Origin: Trichomonas vaginalis G3
Taxonomy: Eukaryota > Parabasalia > Trichomonadida > Trichomonadidae
NCBI RefSeq assembly: GCF_026262505.1
Contig: NC_067204.1
Span: 25,079,300 to 25,143,299 of the forward strand
Direction: 5' to 3'
Length of the DNA stretch: 64,000 bases
Both the position numbers and the translations under genes were made by a program. Under the pieces are notes generated by a model. The model saw only the letters and a list, made by a program, of their open reading frames with translations. It ran no database searches and was not told the origin of the DNA. Below, piece by piece: positions 19,669 through 29,361 of this stretch; the stretch's first letter is position 1, and each line of letters starts with the position of its first letter.

Positions 19669-20937
19669 TACTATTATATCTTGCTGCAATATGAAGAGCA
19701 GTTTGTCCATTATTATCTTTTTCATTGATATTTGCACCATGTGAAATAAGAAATTCGGTAATTTCTTTACTATTATATCTTGCTGCAATATGAAGAGCAG
19801 TTTGTCCATTATTATCTTTTTCATTGATATTTGCACCATGTGAAATAAGAAATTCGGTAATTTCTTTACTATTATATCTTGCTGCAATATGAAGAGCAGT
19901 TTGTCCATTATTATCTTTTTCATTGATATTTGCACCATGTGAAATAAGAAATTCGGTAATTTCTTTACTATTATATCTTGCTGCATAATGAAGTGCTGTT
20001 GCTCCATCTTCATCATTTTCATTGATATTTGAAATACGTGAAAGGAAATATTCGCATAATGATGGAGTATCAAATATCGCTGAATAAAAGAAATATTTGT
20101 TAGCATCATTAGTTTGATCGAAATAAACTAAAAAAGATTCAAGATTTTTAAATTCTGCACAATAGTCTAGTTTGATATTTATATTGTATACATTCATTAA
20201 GAACGTAACAAAATCAATGTTGTGTGAAATAATTGCATACTTCATACATTCTTCATTTGGTTTATGATATTTCAAACATTCATTCATGATTTCTGCATTT
20301 CCTCCTAAAAATGATAGTTCAAGGCATTCCTGAGAAATTTTTGTGACAAATTTTGTTTTTAATAACTTGAAACAATTAACTGCTCCGTAGTAACAACATA
20401 ATTCAAGCAATGAATATCCTTTATGAGCTTGTGGGAAAAATTGCTATAAAGTTGTTGATCTTCGTAAAATTCTTCGCTTTCAATGAAGTAGATGAATCTT
20501 TCTTTATCATCATCCATAATTGCTCTGTAAATTGTATTTTTTGTAAAAATATCGCGATCTTCATAATGAATATTTATGAAATCACCAGATTTGTCTAATC
20601 TAATTCCAAATTCTTTGTAAAACAGGAATTTTGAAATAGGTTCAACATTGTTGACATATATTACATTATAATCATCATATACGAATTTGGCAAGATATAA
20701 ATATGACTTTGTATAGCGATTATTATATGGAATTATGTCTAAAATGTCTTTGATTATATTTTGGGGAAGATAATTCTTTGAATCAATCAATTCGGTTTTG
20801 ATCATTTTGTAAATTGACTTTAATTCTTCTTCGTTTTCTGTTTTCAATTGATACAATACATTATATATATCGATGTAGTATTTACATCTACTTCTCAATT
20901 CATTGTATTCAATTTGATGAAGGTCTTGCTCAGACAT
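19669..20937 (-). pseudogene. DUF3447-ankyrin gene, 5' part, frameshifted
   Basis: It starts at the ATG at 20937 (MSEQDLHQIEYNELRSRCK). Residues 1 to about 160 are a DUF3447-type helical region. The same helical pattern goes on in another frame (ELCCYYGAVNCFKLL...), and then four 99-bp ankyrin repeats follow up to the insertion at 19669. The frame changes near 20434-20441, in a T run on the coding strand, so one base was gained or lost there. With the insertion of the 2.6-kb element this gene carries two independent lesions. The 99-bp repeats are identical in DNA, so they have been homogenised recently. Confidence 0.85.
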
Positions 20938-21483
20938 TAAAAAATTAAAAAAAAATCCAGAAAAATCAAAATTCCAATTTATAAAATTTTTCCATAAATT
21001 ATTAAGACAATAGACCTATTTATCAATAAAGTTCAATTTTGAAAAACAGCCCAATTAGTTTTATTTCCAAAAAACAAGATTTTTTGCCAATCAATCCAAA
21101 TCAATTGTTTCTATGAATATAGATCAAGGTACTTTTAACAGACCAAAAATTGAAAAATTTTAATTTCTCGAGTTTTTAGCCAGAATCAATATAGAGTTCA
21201 TATGCAAAAAGTGAAACTACTATGGTGGGAAAAATATCAAAGTTCCCCATTTAAACTCTCGCTCTCTATATATAAAAAGGAAATGAACTTTGATTATCCT
21301 ATAACCATCTCTCAAAGTTGTACCTAACAAAATATTGATGGATATTATTATCTGCTGATATATTAGATTATGCAACATCCATGTCGACAGTAGATTTTGC
21401 AATTTCAATTTGAAATTCTACATGAATAGCCCTCTCAATTTCTTTCTAAATATAAATATATAATAATGTTTACTCAATAAATA
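20938..21483. other. Intergenic DNA
   Basis: Upstream region of the ankyrin gene (minus strand) and 3' flank of the next. AT-rich; no gene supported. Confidence 0.6.
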
Positions 21484-22223
21484 TTATTTCTTTCTTTGTA
21501 CAGATCCGTGCTTTGTTAGAAAATCACGCATTTCTTGACTTTTCGCTCTGTCAAGGGGATAATAACCTTGAAAGTCTGCTTTGTTTAAATCAGCACCGTT
21601 TTGGCAAAGAACTTCCACAAGCGCTAGGTTATCAATTTGAACAGCTAAGCTTATTGGCAAATATCGTTGCGGAATATTTACATCACATTTGAGAACCTGG
21701 ATGCAAAAAATTGCATTCTCTATGTTGTGACGCAATATAGACATTGATAATTGAGTTAATCCATTATTGTCTACCCAATTGATGTTTTTCCAATTATCAT
21801 CTTTATGGGCTTTTCTCTTTGGCTCAAAACATTCCGGAGCTATATCTCTTAAAATATACATATCCCCATATGATTCTTTTGCTTTTGCATACTATAAATG
21901 TCACCACGAAGTTCGTATACAATGTCGTTAAAATCATCAAATCTAGGCTTTCTGATTTTAAATCGTTGAAAATTTTCAGAACATATTAATTTAAATAACT
22001 CAGCGTAGAATTTAAGATGCTTTGGAGAGATGAGAGCAGCTTCTTTGATTGATTTGCATATTGTTTCTGGGAATACATGGTATTTTTCCATTAAAACCGA
22101 CTTAATTTCTTTATATAACTCTCCATGATTATGATTAGGGGGAACATAAATGCTTTTGAAGCATGCTATGTAATCTTTCTTGCTTTCAATTATACTTTGA
22201 CAGTGGTTTTTTATGACTTCCAT
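21484..22223 (-). pseudogene. Short DUF3447/ankyrin gene with one frameshift
   Basis: The ATG at 22223 opens a frame (MEVIKNHCQSIIESKKDYIA) of about 120 residues of DUF3447-type helices ending near 21849. The ankyrin part (NNGLTQLSMSILRHNIENA; ADLNKADFQGYYPLDRAKS) continues in another frame to 21484. The change of frame lies around 21885-21897, where YAKAKESYGDMYILRD reads on in the second frame. Total length would be about 245 residues. Either a young pseudogene or a one-base sequencing error. Confidence 0.75.
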
Positions 22224-22629
22224 AAGGTTGATATGAGATTTGAATAAATGCTAGTGATGTCTTAAAGAACAGGGAGATTAGCATTACTAATGCTAGATGT
22301 TGTAAGTCTATCATAGTTCTTCAGATATAAAATCAATAATTTATTATCCCCATAAATATAGTAATTACATGAGATTTGGTTCTTCAACTTGATAGATTTA
22401 AAGGTTCTCTTTTGGTTTCAATAATTGTCCAAAAATACCAAATAATAAGTCAAACAATGAAAATTTCCTTAAATTAACATATCATTCTGGATATACAGGA
22501 TATGACCACCAAAATTCACAACTTAAATTAAGTCAATGATGTTGATTATGTAAGAAACAATATCTTTACATGTCAAATAATTCGTTTTTGACACTTTACT
22601 CACAATTCTAAATTATTTTAATTATCAAG
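22224..22629. other. Divergent intergenic region
   Basis: About 400 bp between the ankyrin gene (minus) and the phosphatase gene (plus). It ends with GACACTTTACTCACA about 40 bp before the phosphatase ATG, a possible Initiator region. Confidence 0.45.
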
Positions 22630-23721
22630 ATGACACTCTCCGAATACGTTCTTAAGAATTACGAAAATGTTTTTTCAATGCAACCAGAAGATATACCAGA
22701 TCTTGGTAGCTCTGTGTTGATTCCGCGTTTTCCAAAGGAAGTAATCGGAAAGATTTGTACAGATGCTATAACAGTTCTTCAAAACAGCAGTGCTCTCCGT
22801 AACATAAATACAAATGTCATAGTCGTTGGGGATTTACATGGCAATTTGCACGATTTAGTCAGAATTTTAATTAAAAATGGTTTACCTCCGAAGAAAAATT
22901 ACCTCTTTTTAGGAGACCTTGTTGATCGTGGAAGCTACTCTATAGAGGTTGTCACTCTATTATTATCCCTTTTAAATGTATATCCAGATAATATCACAAT
23001 TTTACGCGGAAATCATGAATACGCAGACATCAACGAAAAATTCGGATTTAAAGAAAGCGTTAAAACCCAATTTAACGATGAAGTTTTATGGGAAACAATC
23101 AATGAAGTTTTTTCTTATTTACCAATCGCTGCTATCATTAAAGGTCATATTTTCTGCGTTCATGGTGGAGTCTCACCGGAATTAAATTCTCTTAAGGATA
23201 TCGAAAGCTTAACATTTCCTATCTTAGAATGCCCTGCTTTAGTTGCCAGTTTACTCTGGTCTGATCCGGTAGATTCCATAACAGAATACAGCCCAAGCTC
23301 TAGAGGCCTTGGATATGACTATGGGCCAGCAGCAACAGAACAGTTTCTTAAAAAGGTCAATTGCGATACTATTATCAGAGGTCATCAAAGTGTTGCCTCT
23401 GGAATTAAAAAGGACCACAACGGAAAGGTTATTACAGTCTTTTCAACCAGTAATTATGGAGATTTAGATAATGTTGCGGCATTTATTAAAATTGATCAGG
23501 ACATAAAAGAAGTAATTATGGAGCCTATTACAATACCTACGAATCTTACGATGTTTGCCAAAATTCCAAATCCGACTACAAATCAGTTTTCTGCTTCATG
23601 TAAGAAGATGCAGACAGCACCAATGTTCTCAAACAAAATCATGGTTGCAGCTAGACGCGCTCCTCTTATGAAATCTGCTAAAGTTCCCGCAAATAGAAAA
23701 TCAGTCGGATTATTTTCGTAA
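22630..23721 (+). CDS. Serine/threonine protein phosphatase, PP1/PP2A (PPP) family
   Basis: A 363-residue metallophosphatase of the PPP superfamily that removes phosphate from Ser/Thr of protein substrates. The motifs are in order: GDLHG (67-71), GDLVDRG (95-101), RGNHE (126-130), HGG (178-180), then IIRGHQ and the C-terminal FSTSNYGD (typically FSAPNYC). Metal ligands and the catalytic His of GNHE are present. The catalytic core has the usual length; an extra about 70 residues at the C-terminus are basic (ARRAPLMKSAKVPANRK). It is not obviously PP1, PP2A or PP2B; trichomonads have many such paralogues. The frame is intact from the ATG at 22630. Confidence 0.95.
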   Translation: MTLSEYVLKNYENVFSMQPEDIPDLGSSVLIPRFPKEVIGKICTDAITVLQNSSALRNINTNVIVVGDLHGNLHDLVRILIKNGLPPKKNYLFLGDLVDRGSYSIEVVTLLLSLLNVYPDNITILRGNHEYADINEKFGFKESVKTQFNDEVLWETINEVFSYLPIAAIIKGHIFCVHGGVSPELNSLKDIESLTFPILECPALVASLLWSDPVDSITEYSPSSRGLGYDYGPAATEQFLKKVNCDTIIRGHQSVASGIKKDHNGKVITVFSTSNYGDLDNVAAFIKIDQDIKEVIMEPITIPTNLTMFAKIPNPTTNQFSASCKKMQTAPMFSNKIMVAARRAPLMKSAKVPANRKSVGLFS

Positions 23722-24163
23722 TTTTTGTTCTTGTTTTGTTATTATTTCTTATAAAACTATCTGTTTGTCGTTTTTGAAATGAATTATCTTGGAACTTAGA
23801 ATCGTAATTTTTTTTTAGAAGAAATTTCAAATTCAAACTTAACCCAATAAAATTACTATTCGGAGTTATACCATAGATTACTTTGGATCAACATTGTATA
23901 TCACATTACATTTGTTCGCTTAATATTATAATGAATCATTACTTTGCACAAAAGATTCCTCAATACATAGGCATTAAAGTAACCTAATTAAGATCCAAGG
24001 AGCAAATGATCTTGTTTTCATGGTTGTTGATAATTTTGATAGGGAATACATCAGCGAGGTCCAAGAATATAGCAACCTCATGACAAGTACATTTCAAAAA
24101 CAGTACTATTTGAGCTTGATACACATTTTTGATTCTTGTTTTGTCACTTTTTATTCTTTGGTT
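23722..24163. other. Intergenic DNA
   Basis: Ends in the Initiator of the next gene (24144). A longer frame from 24020 reads through the Initiator and is not favoured. Confidence 0.55.
24144..24152 (+). promoter_or_regulatory. Initiator-like element
   Basis: TCACTTTTT, with the presumed start at the A (24146), 18 bases before the ATG at 24164. This fits the trichomonad Inr rule TCA+1Y-W and the short leaders known there. It decides the start of the gene in favour of 24164 over the upstream ATG at 24020. Confidence 0.65.
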
Positions 24164-24505
24164 ATGGATTTTGCAGCTGATACAGAAGAAATATGCCAGC
24201 AACTTCAAAATTGCATTCAATCTTATATTGACAGTGGTATGACAAAGAAATTACAAGAAGAAGTTTTACAAATAAAGCAATCATTTCTTGAATTGCAAGA
24301 TAAAATACCAGTTTTAATGCAACAGCTATCTGAAAACTCTACAGATCACGTACAAATTATCGAAACATTACAAAGAATTGATCAATCAAAGAAAATTGCT
24401 GATCTTGGCTTTACAATCGCTTCTGAATTAGAAACAAATCCACCTATGACAAAAATTCGAGCACTCAGCTTTACCCTTATACATAGATATTCCATAACTA
24501 AATAA
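24164..24505 (+). CDS. Small helical/coiled-coil protein of unknown function
   Basis: 113 residues from MDFAADTEEICQQLQNC. Predicted long helices with heptad-like spacing (LQEEVLQIKQSFLELQDKI; VLMQQLSENSTDHVQIIETL). No signal peptide or membrane segment. Its size and all-helical form would fit a subunit of a nuclear or cytoskeletal complex, but I recognise no family. The start is chosen by the Inr 18 bases upstream. Confidence 0.6.
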   Translation: MDFAADTEEICQQLQNCIQSYIDSGMTKKLQEEVLQIKQSFLELQDKIPVLMQQLSENSTDHVQIIETLQRIDQSKKIADLGFTIASELETNPPMTKIRALSFTLIHRYSITK

Positions 24506-25011
24506 TAATAAAAATTAAGTTCAAAACAAACTGATGATTCATTAAATACTGATGCGCTCAATCACAAGAATCAAGGATATCTTTTCGGGCGGATGAACAA
24601 TCAAAATGAAAAACAATCAAAGAATTTCATGAGGAAATACATATTTTAATAGTTCCTACCAGAATACCCAACTATTTTATTATTTAATACTATAGAAACG
24701 ATGAAATTAATTCATTGATAATAAAAATATTAAATTTTAAATTATGATATTTCAAAAACTGTTTGGTTCCAATCATAAAGACGAGTTTTTGTTGTATGCT
24801 GAAACTTCATGAAGCATAAATTATCAATTATTATTGATTTTATTATTAATAAAATGAAATTAATGTTGGATCACAATATAGTATATAATATATACATATG
24901 GAAATATATTCCAGTACATAATGGCCACTAGTTTCATTTCTAATATGTTGAAATCATAACAATTTCTTTTGATCATTGTCACTTTTTACTTAAAAAGTTC
25001 GTTATTGATTT
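24506..25011. other. Intergenic DNA
   Basis: AT-rich. Contains TCACTTTTT at 24979-24987, an Initiator candidate 31 bases before the next ATG. Confidence 0.55.
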
Positions 25012-26259
25012 ATGTGTGCATCCATTCTTTCGCCTCATGATAGACTCCGCGCCAAAGTCAAAACGGCTCTTGGACGGCAAACTAGCGAAGCAATGGCCCA
25101 GCTAAAAAAAGAACAAAGAGCAAAGTCTAGAAAAAGAGAAAAAGATCCATTTATGACTTACAGACCTAAAAACAGTGAAATAATGGACTTTAATAAACTT
25201 AATAACGAAATGGATGAATTATCAAGACTCAAACAGCTTGAAAGAAATTTAACAAATAAATTACAAATCTTAACGAACGAGTTTACAACAGAAGATCAAA
25301 AAAGAAAGGCACTAGAAGATAATCTCTCTAAAACTCGTACTAAAATAGGAACAAACTATACACAAACAAGAGAAAGCGAGCAATTAATTAATCAAATTAA
25401 GGCAATGGAATCCAGATTAGAGAAATCAACGATTAAATACAACCAGAATTTGGTGATTCTCGCGGAAAAACGTGAACAATTAGATATTCTACGAAAAGCA
25501 AATATGGCACCTTATCAAACAGACAAAAAGCAACCTAATTCACCACAAAAGACTAGCCATGAGAATAATAGAACACTTGCACAGCAAAAAGAGGACATTC
25601 AAGCCGAAATTGACAAACTTAATTCGAATAATAAAGAAGTTACCGAAGAATACTCTAAAAAGATAGATGAACTTACTGAAGAAGCCAATAGTGAATTAGA
25701 ATCCCAATCAAAACAACAGAAAAACCAAAAAGTTGACCATAAAACTGATAATTTAACAGCACAAACCGAAGAATATCAAGATAGGATCTCACAAACCCTC
25801 AAATTACTTAACCTAAAATCAGTTGACGAGGTCATTGCAGAAGCTGATAGGCTAGAACGTGAAAATTGTTCACTTTACAACTTTGTCATAGAGCATTCTC
25901 AAAATAGAAAGAAGCTTCAAGAGGAAGTCGAAGCTCTAGAGTTACAGCAAGCTAAAATCTTAAGCCAAGAAGGAGAAAACAAAGAAATCGAAATTGCAAA
26001 TTCAGATTTGAATGAAATAAACCAGCAAATCAGCGATGCTCAGAAGGAATATGATGAACTGAAGAAACAGTGTGATGCGGAAGAGGCTAAGTACTCAGAT
26101 ATTTATAAAGAAATTGATGAATTATTTAATATGCTTGGATGTTCATGGGATGGCTCTCCAGATGATTTGTCTACAGTAACTCCTTCTAATGCAATGTTTG
26201 CTTTAACATGTATTGAGAATGCAATCGAAAATCACTCTCAAGACAAAATTATTGAATAA
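25012..26259 (+). CDS. Coiled-coil protein, outer-dynein-arm docking-like
   Basis: 415 residues, almost wholly coiled coil from residue 60 on. The stretch ENCSLYNFVIEHSQNRKKLQ, followed by EEVEAL, resembles the conserved segment of ODAD1/CCDC63 docking-complex proteins (LFNYV-E-N-E-L-EEI). A globular-looking tail follows (LFNMLGCSWDGSPDDLS). Trichomonads have four or five flagella, so an axonemal docking subunit is plausible: such proteins hold outer dynein arms on the doublets. An Initiator TCACTTTTT lies 31 bases upstream. Generic coiled-coil similarity is the main risk in this assignment. Confidence 0.6.
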   Translation: MCASILSPHDRLRAKVKTALGRQTSEAMAQLKKEQRAKSRKREKDPFMTYRPKNSEIMDFNKLNNEMDELSRLKQLERNLTNKLQILTNEFTTEDQKRKALEDNLSKTRTKIGTNYTQTRESEQLINQIKAMESRLEKSTIKYNQNLVILAEKREQLDILRKANMAPYQTDKKQPNSPQKTSHENNRTLAQQKEDIQAEIDKLNSNNKEVTEEYSKKIDELTEEANSELESQSKQQKNQKVDHKTDNLTAQTEEYQDRISQTLKLLNLKSVDEVIAEADRLERENCSLYNFVIEHSQNRKKLQEEVEALELQQAKILSQEGENKEIEIANSDLNEINQQISDAQKEYDELKKQCDAEEAKYSDIYKEIDELFNMLGCSWDGSPDDLSTVTPSNAMFALTCIENAIENHSQDKIIE

Positions 26260-26605
26260 TATTTGTTTGAATATATAAATATATTGCGTTATTGTTTGTT
26301 TTTATATTGGATTGATCTTTATTGTATAGAAGTTCAATATTTGAGTGCGTATTTAGAATCTATTTTTTCACTTTTCCGACCTTTTGTCAGGGGTGCGAAG
26401 CGACCCAAAAAAAGTCGGAAAAGTGTAATTCTCGGGTATATGATTATTTTTGCTTTTAATGTAGAATCAAAAATAATCGTTTGTCCGAGAATTATTATTT
26501 TCTGTGCATCTTCACACCAATATTCCCGTTTTTTGAGAGTGTGTCAGAAAGTAGTAAGTCCACCCTTAAGAGAAGTAAAAGAATCCAACACATGGATGAA
26601 TTAAG
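26260..26605. other. Intergenic DNA with two hairpins
   Basis: Hairpin 26369-26425: arms CACTTTTCCGAC / GTCGGAAAAGTG, with a small inner hairpin. Hairpin 26427-26493: arms AATTCTCGG / CCGAGAATT extended inward by ATTATTTTTG / CAAAAATAAT, with some mismatches. Each is about 57-67 bp, separated by one base. Open frames across this stretch are not considered real. Confidence 0.6.
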
Positions 26606-27014
26606 GCGACAAGAGTTTTTTTATTTCTACATACTGTCTGAATAACTCACTCCATAAAAAAAATCATCCTCTGATTGGAAGCGTTAGATAATCCCAATTA
26701 TACTTTTGCAAATTGAAAAGCTTTGAAGAATTTGAAAACAAATTTAATGATCTTTCGAATTTTGATAATAAATAAAAAGTTTTAGAGTATTTGTTAATTT
26801 AAAATTGATATAAAAGAAATTCGGTTCTCATATTACATTTCACTTACACCATTTATACAGGCTGTTTTTATTATGCATCTAGCATTGACATACTAAATAA
26901 ATATTAGCAATCAGAAATGTATAGTAATTCGAAAAGTGCCACATGAGATTGGGACAAAGTTGCAATTCGGCACTTTTTGTAAAAAAAAATGGGGTCATAC
27001 TCATAATGAATAGA

Positions 27015-27290
27015 GACTTATAGCCAAGTCTTGATATCATGCAGGGAGAATATACATAGATAAGCAATTATATTTTATAGTAGTAGTATTCAGAAATTCT
27101 TACAATTTACAATACAATTTTCAAAAATGGATAAAGACTTATAGCCAAGTCTTGATATCATGCAGGGAGAATATACATAGATAAGCAATTATATTTTATA
27201 GTAGTAGTATTCGGAAATTCTTACAATTTACAATACAATTTTCAAAAATGGATAAAGACTTATAGCCAAGTCTTGATATCATGCAGGGAG
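27015..27290. repeat. 121-bp tandem repeat, about 2.3 units
   Basis: Units start at 27015, 27136 and 27257 with GACTTATAGCCAAGTCTTGA; they differ at very few bases. The repeated start GACTTATAGCCAAGTC is itself a small inverted repeat (GACTT...AAGTC). It lies close to the left end of the 1.04-kb element. Confidence 0.9.
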
Positions 27291-27500
27291 ACTCTCTACA
27301 AATACAAAAATTGATTATCATAAGGAAATACAAATTTATCAATTTTCATGTGAAAATTACATAAATTTGTTCTCCAATAAATAGCAATAATACTTTGAAT
27401 GTTATATTAAGTAATATAGCTTCAGGTAAATAAGCTTACACTTCAAAAATATACTGTTTATTCATTAATTTTAAAAAAAGTCCAAATTATCTAATCTTGC

Positions 27501-27746
27501 TTACTCTTCCTTTAAACTTCTTTGTGCCAAATTTAATATTGTCTTCAAAGATGGAATAAGGACATTAGGTTCAATCCTTCGGCTTTCGACAATTTCCAAA
27601 ATGTGTTGAATTAATTTCAAACATTCATCGTGTTTTGAAGCTCTTTGCTCAACAATCTGATTACCTGCCCTTGTAAGAATTCTTACTGCTCTATCTTCAT
27701 TCAAAACATTAGCGACTTGAACCTTAATAATCGCATTTGGAATCAC
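27501..27746 (-). other. Open frame without ATG inside the 1.04-kb element
   Basis: About 81 residues, helical and of normal host-like composition (LTRAGNQIVEQRASKHDECL; VLIPSLKTILNLAQRSLKEE). The frame continues upstream past the GTG at 27746 through a hydrophobic segment (FFYIVITLITVVIP), still without an ATG. It could be a captured piece of a host helical-repeat gene, as in Pack-MULEs, or chance. No function can be given. Confidence 0.35.
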
Positions 27747-28011
27747 AACAGTGATGAGAGTTATGACGATATAAAAAAATATTTTATTATACTCATTCGA
27801 AATTAAAAATAATAAAATTTATATATATTAATTTCATTAAATCAAGGTTAAAAATCTCACCGGAAAAATAACCTCAGTGTGATAAATTTATCACCGGAAA
27901 AATTTACAATAAGGTTAATACCGAAAATATCGAAAAATAAACATTTAAGGTTAATTTAAGAGTATGCACTTTTGTCACCTACTCAGTGCCACATCCATAA
28001 TTTTATAAATC

Positions 28012-28863
28012 ATGTTGAGAACTGAGTAATCAAAAAACGAATCTGGATGCGATTTTAACGATATTAAGCCAAACGAAGTATTTGAATACCCTGATCAAGC
28101 ATCAAAAATTATTTGGAGTGTCAATTCCAATAATATTTTACAAATATCTTCACAAATTATAGAATTCATTACAAATAACAAAATACCAATCCAAATGTCA
28201 CTTTACTTGATTGACGTTATGTCGCAAATTCGTGTCAAAGATATCAAATTATTTGCAGAACTTTATTTAAACATATTAAACGAATTCTCATGTTTAATCA
28301 AACCGAAAAATGAGGAATTGGCTACGCTTCTATATTATAAAGGTTTCAAATTTGAAAACTTCGAACCTAAAATGAAAGAAGAAGATATTCTCAATATATA
28401 TTCAACAAAATCTCCTTTGTTCTACATTGCATGTGATAAAGTTGATGATCTTAAGGATAAATTCCCAAAACTTGATATTAATGAGAAAATAGATTATGAA
28501 TTCACACCACTTGATTGTTCAATTAAATATGGATCAGAATTGTGTTTCAATTACTTAAAAAATTTAGGAGCTAGATACACAGGATACTCCGAAATGTATG
28601 CTGTTCAAGGCGGAAATAAAATCATTTTTATGCAAATGATTGAAGATGGTATATCATTTGATAACATGATTAATACAGCATTGGATTATCATAATTATGA
28701 AATTGCTGAGTATCTTAAATCAAATTTTGGACAAACTTTTGATTCAATAGCTGAAAGTATGCATTTTGGAAATTATGATGTTGCATCTTATTTACTTTCT
28801 AATGGAGAAGATATCAACAAAATTTATATTCTCTTTATTTTCATATTTATCATTTTTTTATGA
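28012..28863 (+). pseudogene. DUF3447 gene copy with an early stop
   Basis: A close copy of 4038-4928. The ATG is at 28012, but codon 6 is TAA (28027-28029) where the sister copy has CAA, so the full frame cannot be made. Downstream the frame is open, from a later Met (MSLYLIDVMSQIRVKDIKLF) to 28863, where it ends inside the satellite. Its promoter region is interrupted by the 1.04-kb insertion. Both facts suggest it is dead or makes a shortened product. Confidence 0.85.
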
Positions 28864-29055
28864 CATTCTCTTTATTTTCATATTTATCATTGTTTTATAT
28901 AATTCTCTTTATTTTCATATTTATCATTGTTTTATATAATTCTCTTTATTTTCATATTTATCATTGTTTTATTACTTTCTCTTTAATTTCATATTTATCA
29001 TTGTTTTATAAAATTCTCTTTATTTTCATATTTATCTTTGTTTTATGAAATTCTC

Positions 29056-29060
<5 letters not shown>
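28826..29060. repeat. 37-bp satellite array at the second DUF3447 copy
   Basis: Six to seven units of the 37-bp repeat in reverse orientation (TTTCATATTTATCATTGTTT), directly following the gene copy as at 3853-4113. The array ends at a run of 28 A (29064-29091) that borders the Polinton fossil. Confidence 0.88.
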
Positions 29061-29093
<33 letters not shown>

Positions 29094-29135
29094 TAGTGGG
29101 GCTTCCAGGCACTTCGTGCCTTCTAGCCCTGAAGA

Positions 29136-29313
29136 TGTTTTGTCAAGACTTCTTCGTAAATGTTTTGTCAAGACTTCTTCGTAAATGTTTTGTCAAGACT
29201 TCTTCGTAAAATCAGACAAAAATATATTTTAGGGTAGAAGGTTAGATATAACCTCTTTTCTAACCTCTTTTCTACCCTCTTGAATTTGTCAAGATTTCTT
29301 CGTAAATGTTTTG
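29136..29313. repeat. 25-bp tandem repeats and quasi-palindrome, left end of the Polinton fossil
   Basis: Three tandem units of 25 bp (TGTTTTGTCAAGACTTCTTC, then GTAAA) at 29136-29212, with one more diverged unit at 29287-29313. Between them lies a quasi-palindrome starting AGGGTAGAAGG and ending TTCTACCCTC (29231-29280), which recurs in direct orientation at 36921-36970 near the other end. Confidence 0.8.
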
Positions 29314-29361
29314 TCACTTTTCTGTCACTTTTCAGGAAAAAACATTTTTATTGTATATAAA

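Larger units (their letters stand above)
26944..27985. mobile_element. 1.04-kb non-autonomous TIR element
   Basis: The ends are imperfect inverted repeats (TGAGATTGGGACAAAGTTGCA against TGAGTAGGTGACAAAAGTGCA, 15 of 21 matching), flanked by GTGCCACA(T) on both sides (26936-26944 and 27986-27994). The target repeat is 8 bp, or 9 if the shared T is counted. The uninterrupted site GTGCCACATCC exists in the sister block at about 4950. It contains a 121-bp tandem repeat (27015-27290) and a short minus-strand frame. An 8-bp repeat would suggest hAT-like, 9 bp MULE-like ancestry. Confidence 0.88.
26606..28870. repeat. Second, inverted copy of the 4.1-10.6 kb block
   Basis: Read on the reverse strand, 26606-26710 matches 10547-10645, 26711-26944 matches 4950-5199, and 27995-28870 matches the DUF3447 gene 4928-4100. 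This copy lacks the MULE but carries a 1.04-kb insertion (26944-27985) that the other lacks. The two copies of the coding part differ at only a few positions, so the duplication is young, and both insertions are younger still. Confidence 0.9.

Noticed and set aside
24020-24163. N-terminal extension of the small helical protein
   Set aside because: It would run through the TCACTTTTT Initiator; the ATG right after it fits better.
26263-26604. 113-residue frame after the coiled-coil gene
   Set aside because: Spans two hairpins, has no family features, and lies in the 3' flank.
28860-29048. 62-residue hydrophobic frame on the plus strand
   Set aside because: Also satellite-derived.
29064-29091. 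A run as a poly(A) tail of a retroposon
   Set aside because: It lies between the satellite and the Polinton fossil without LINE or SINE sequence or a target repeat; more likely a simple repeat or an assembly-sensitive stretch.
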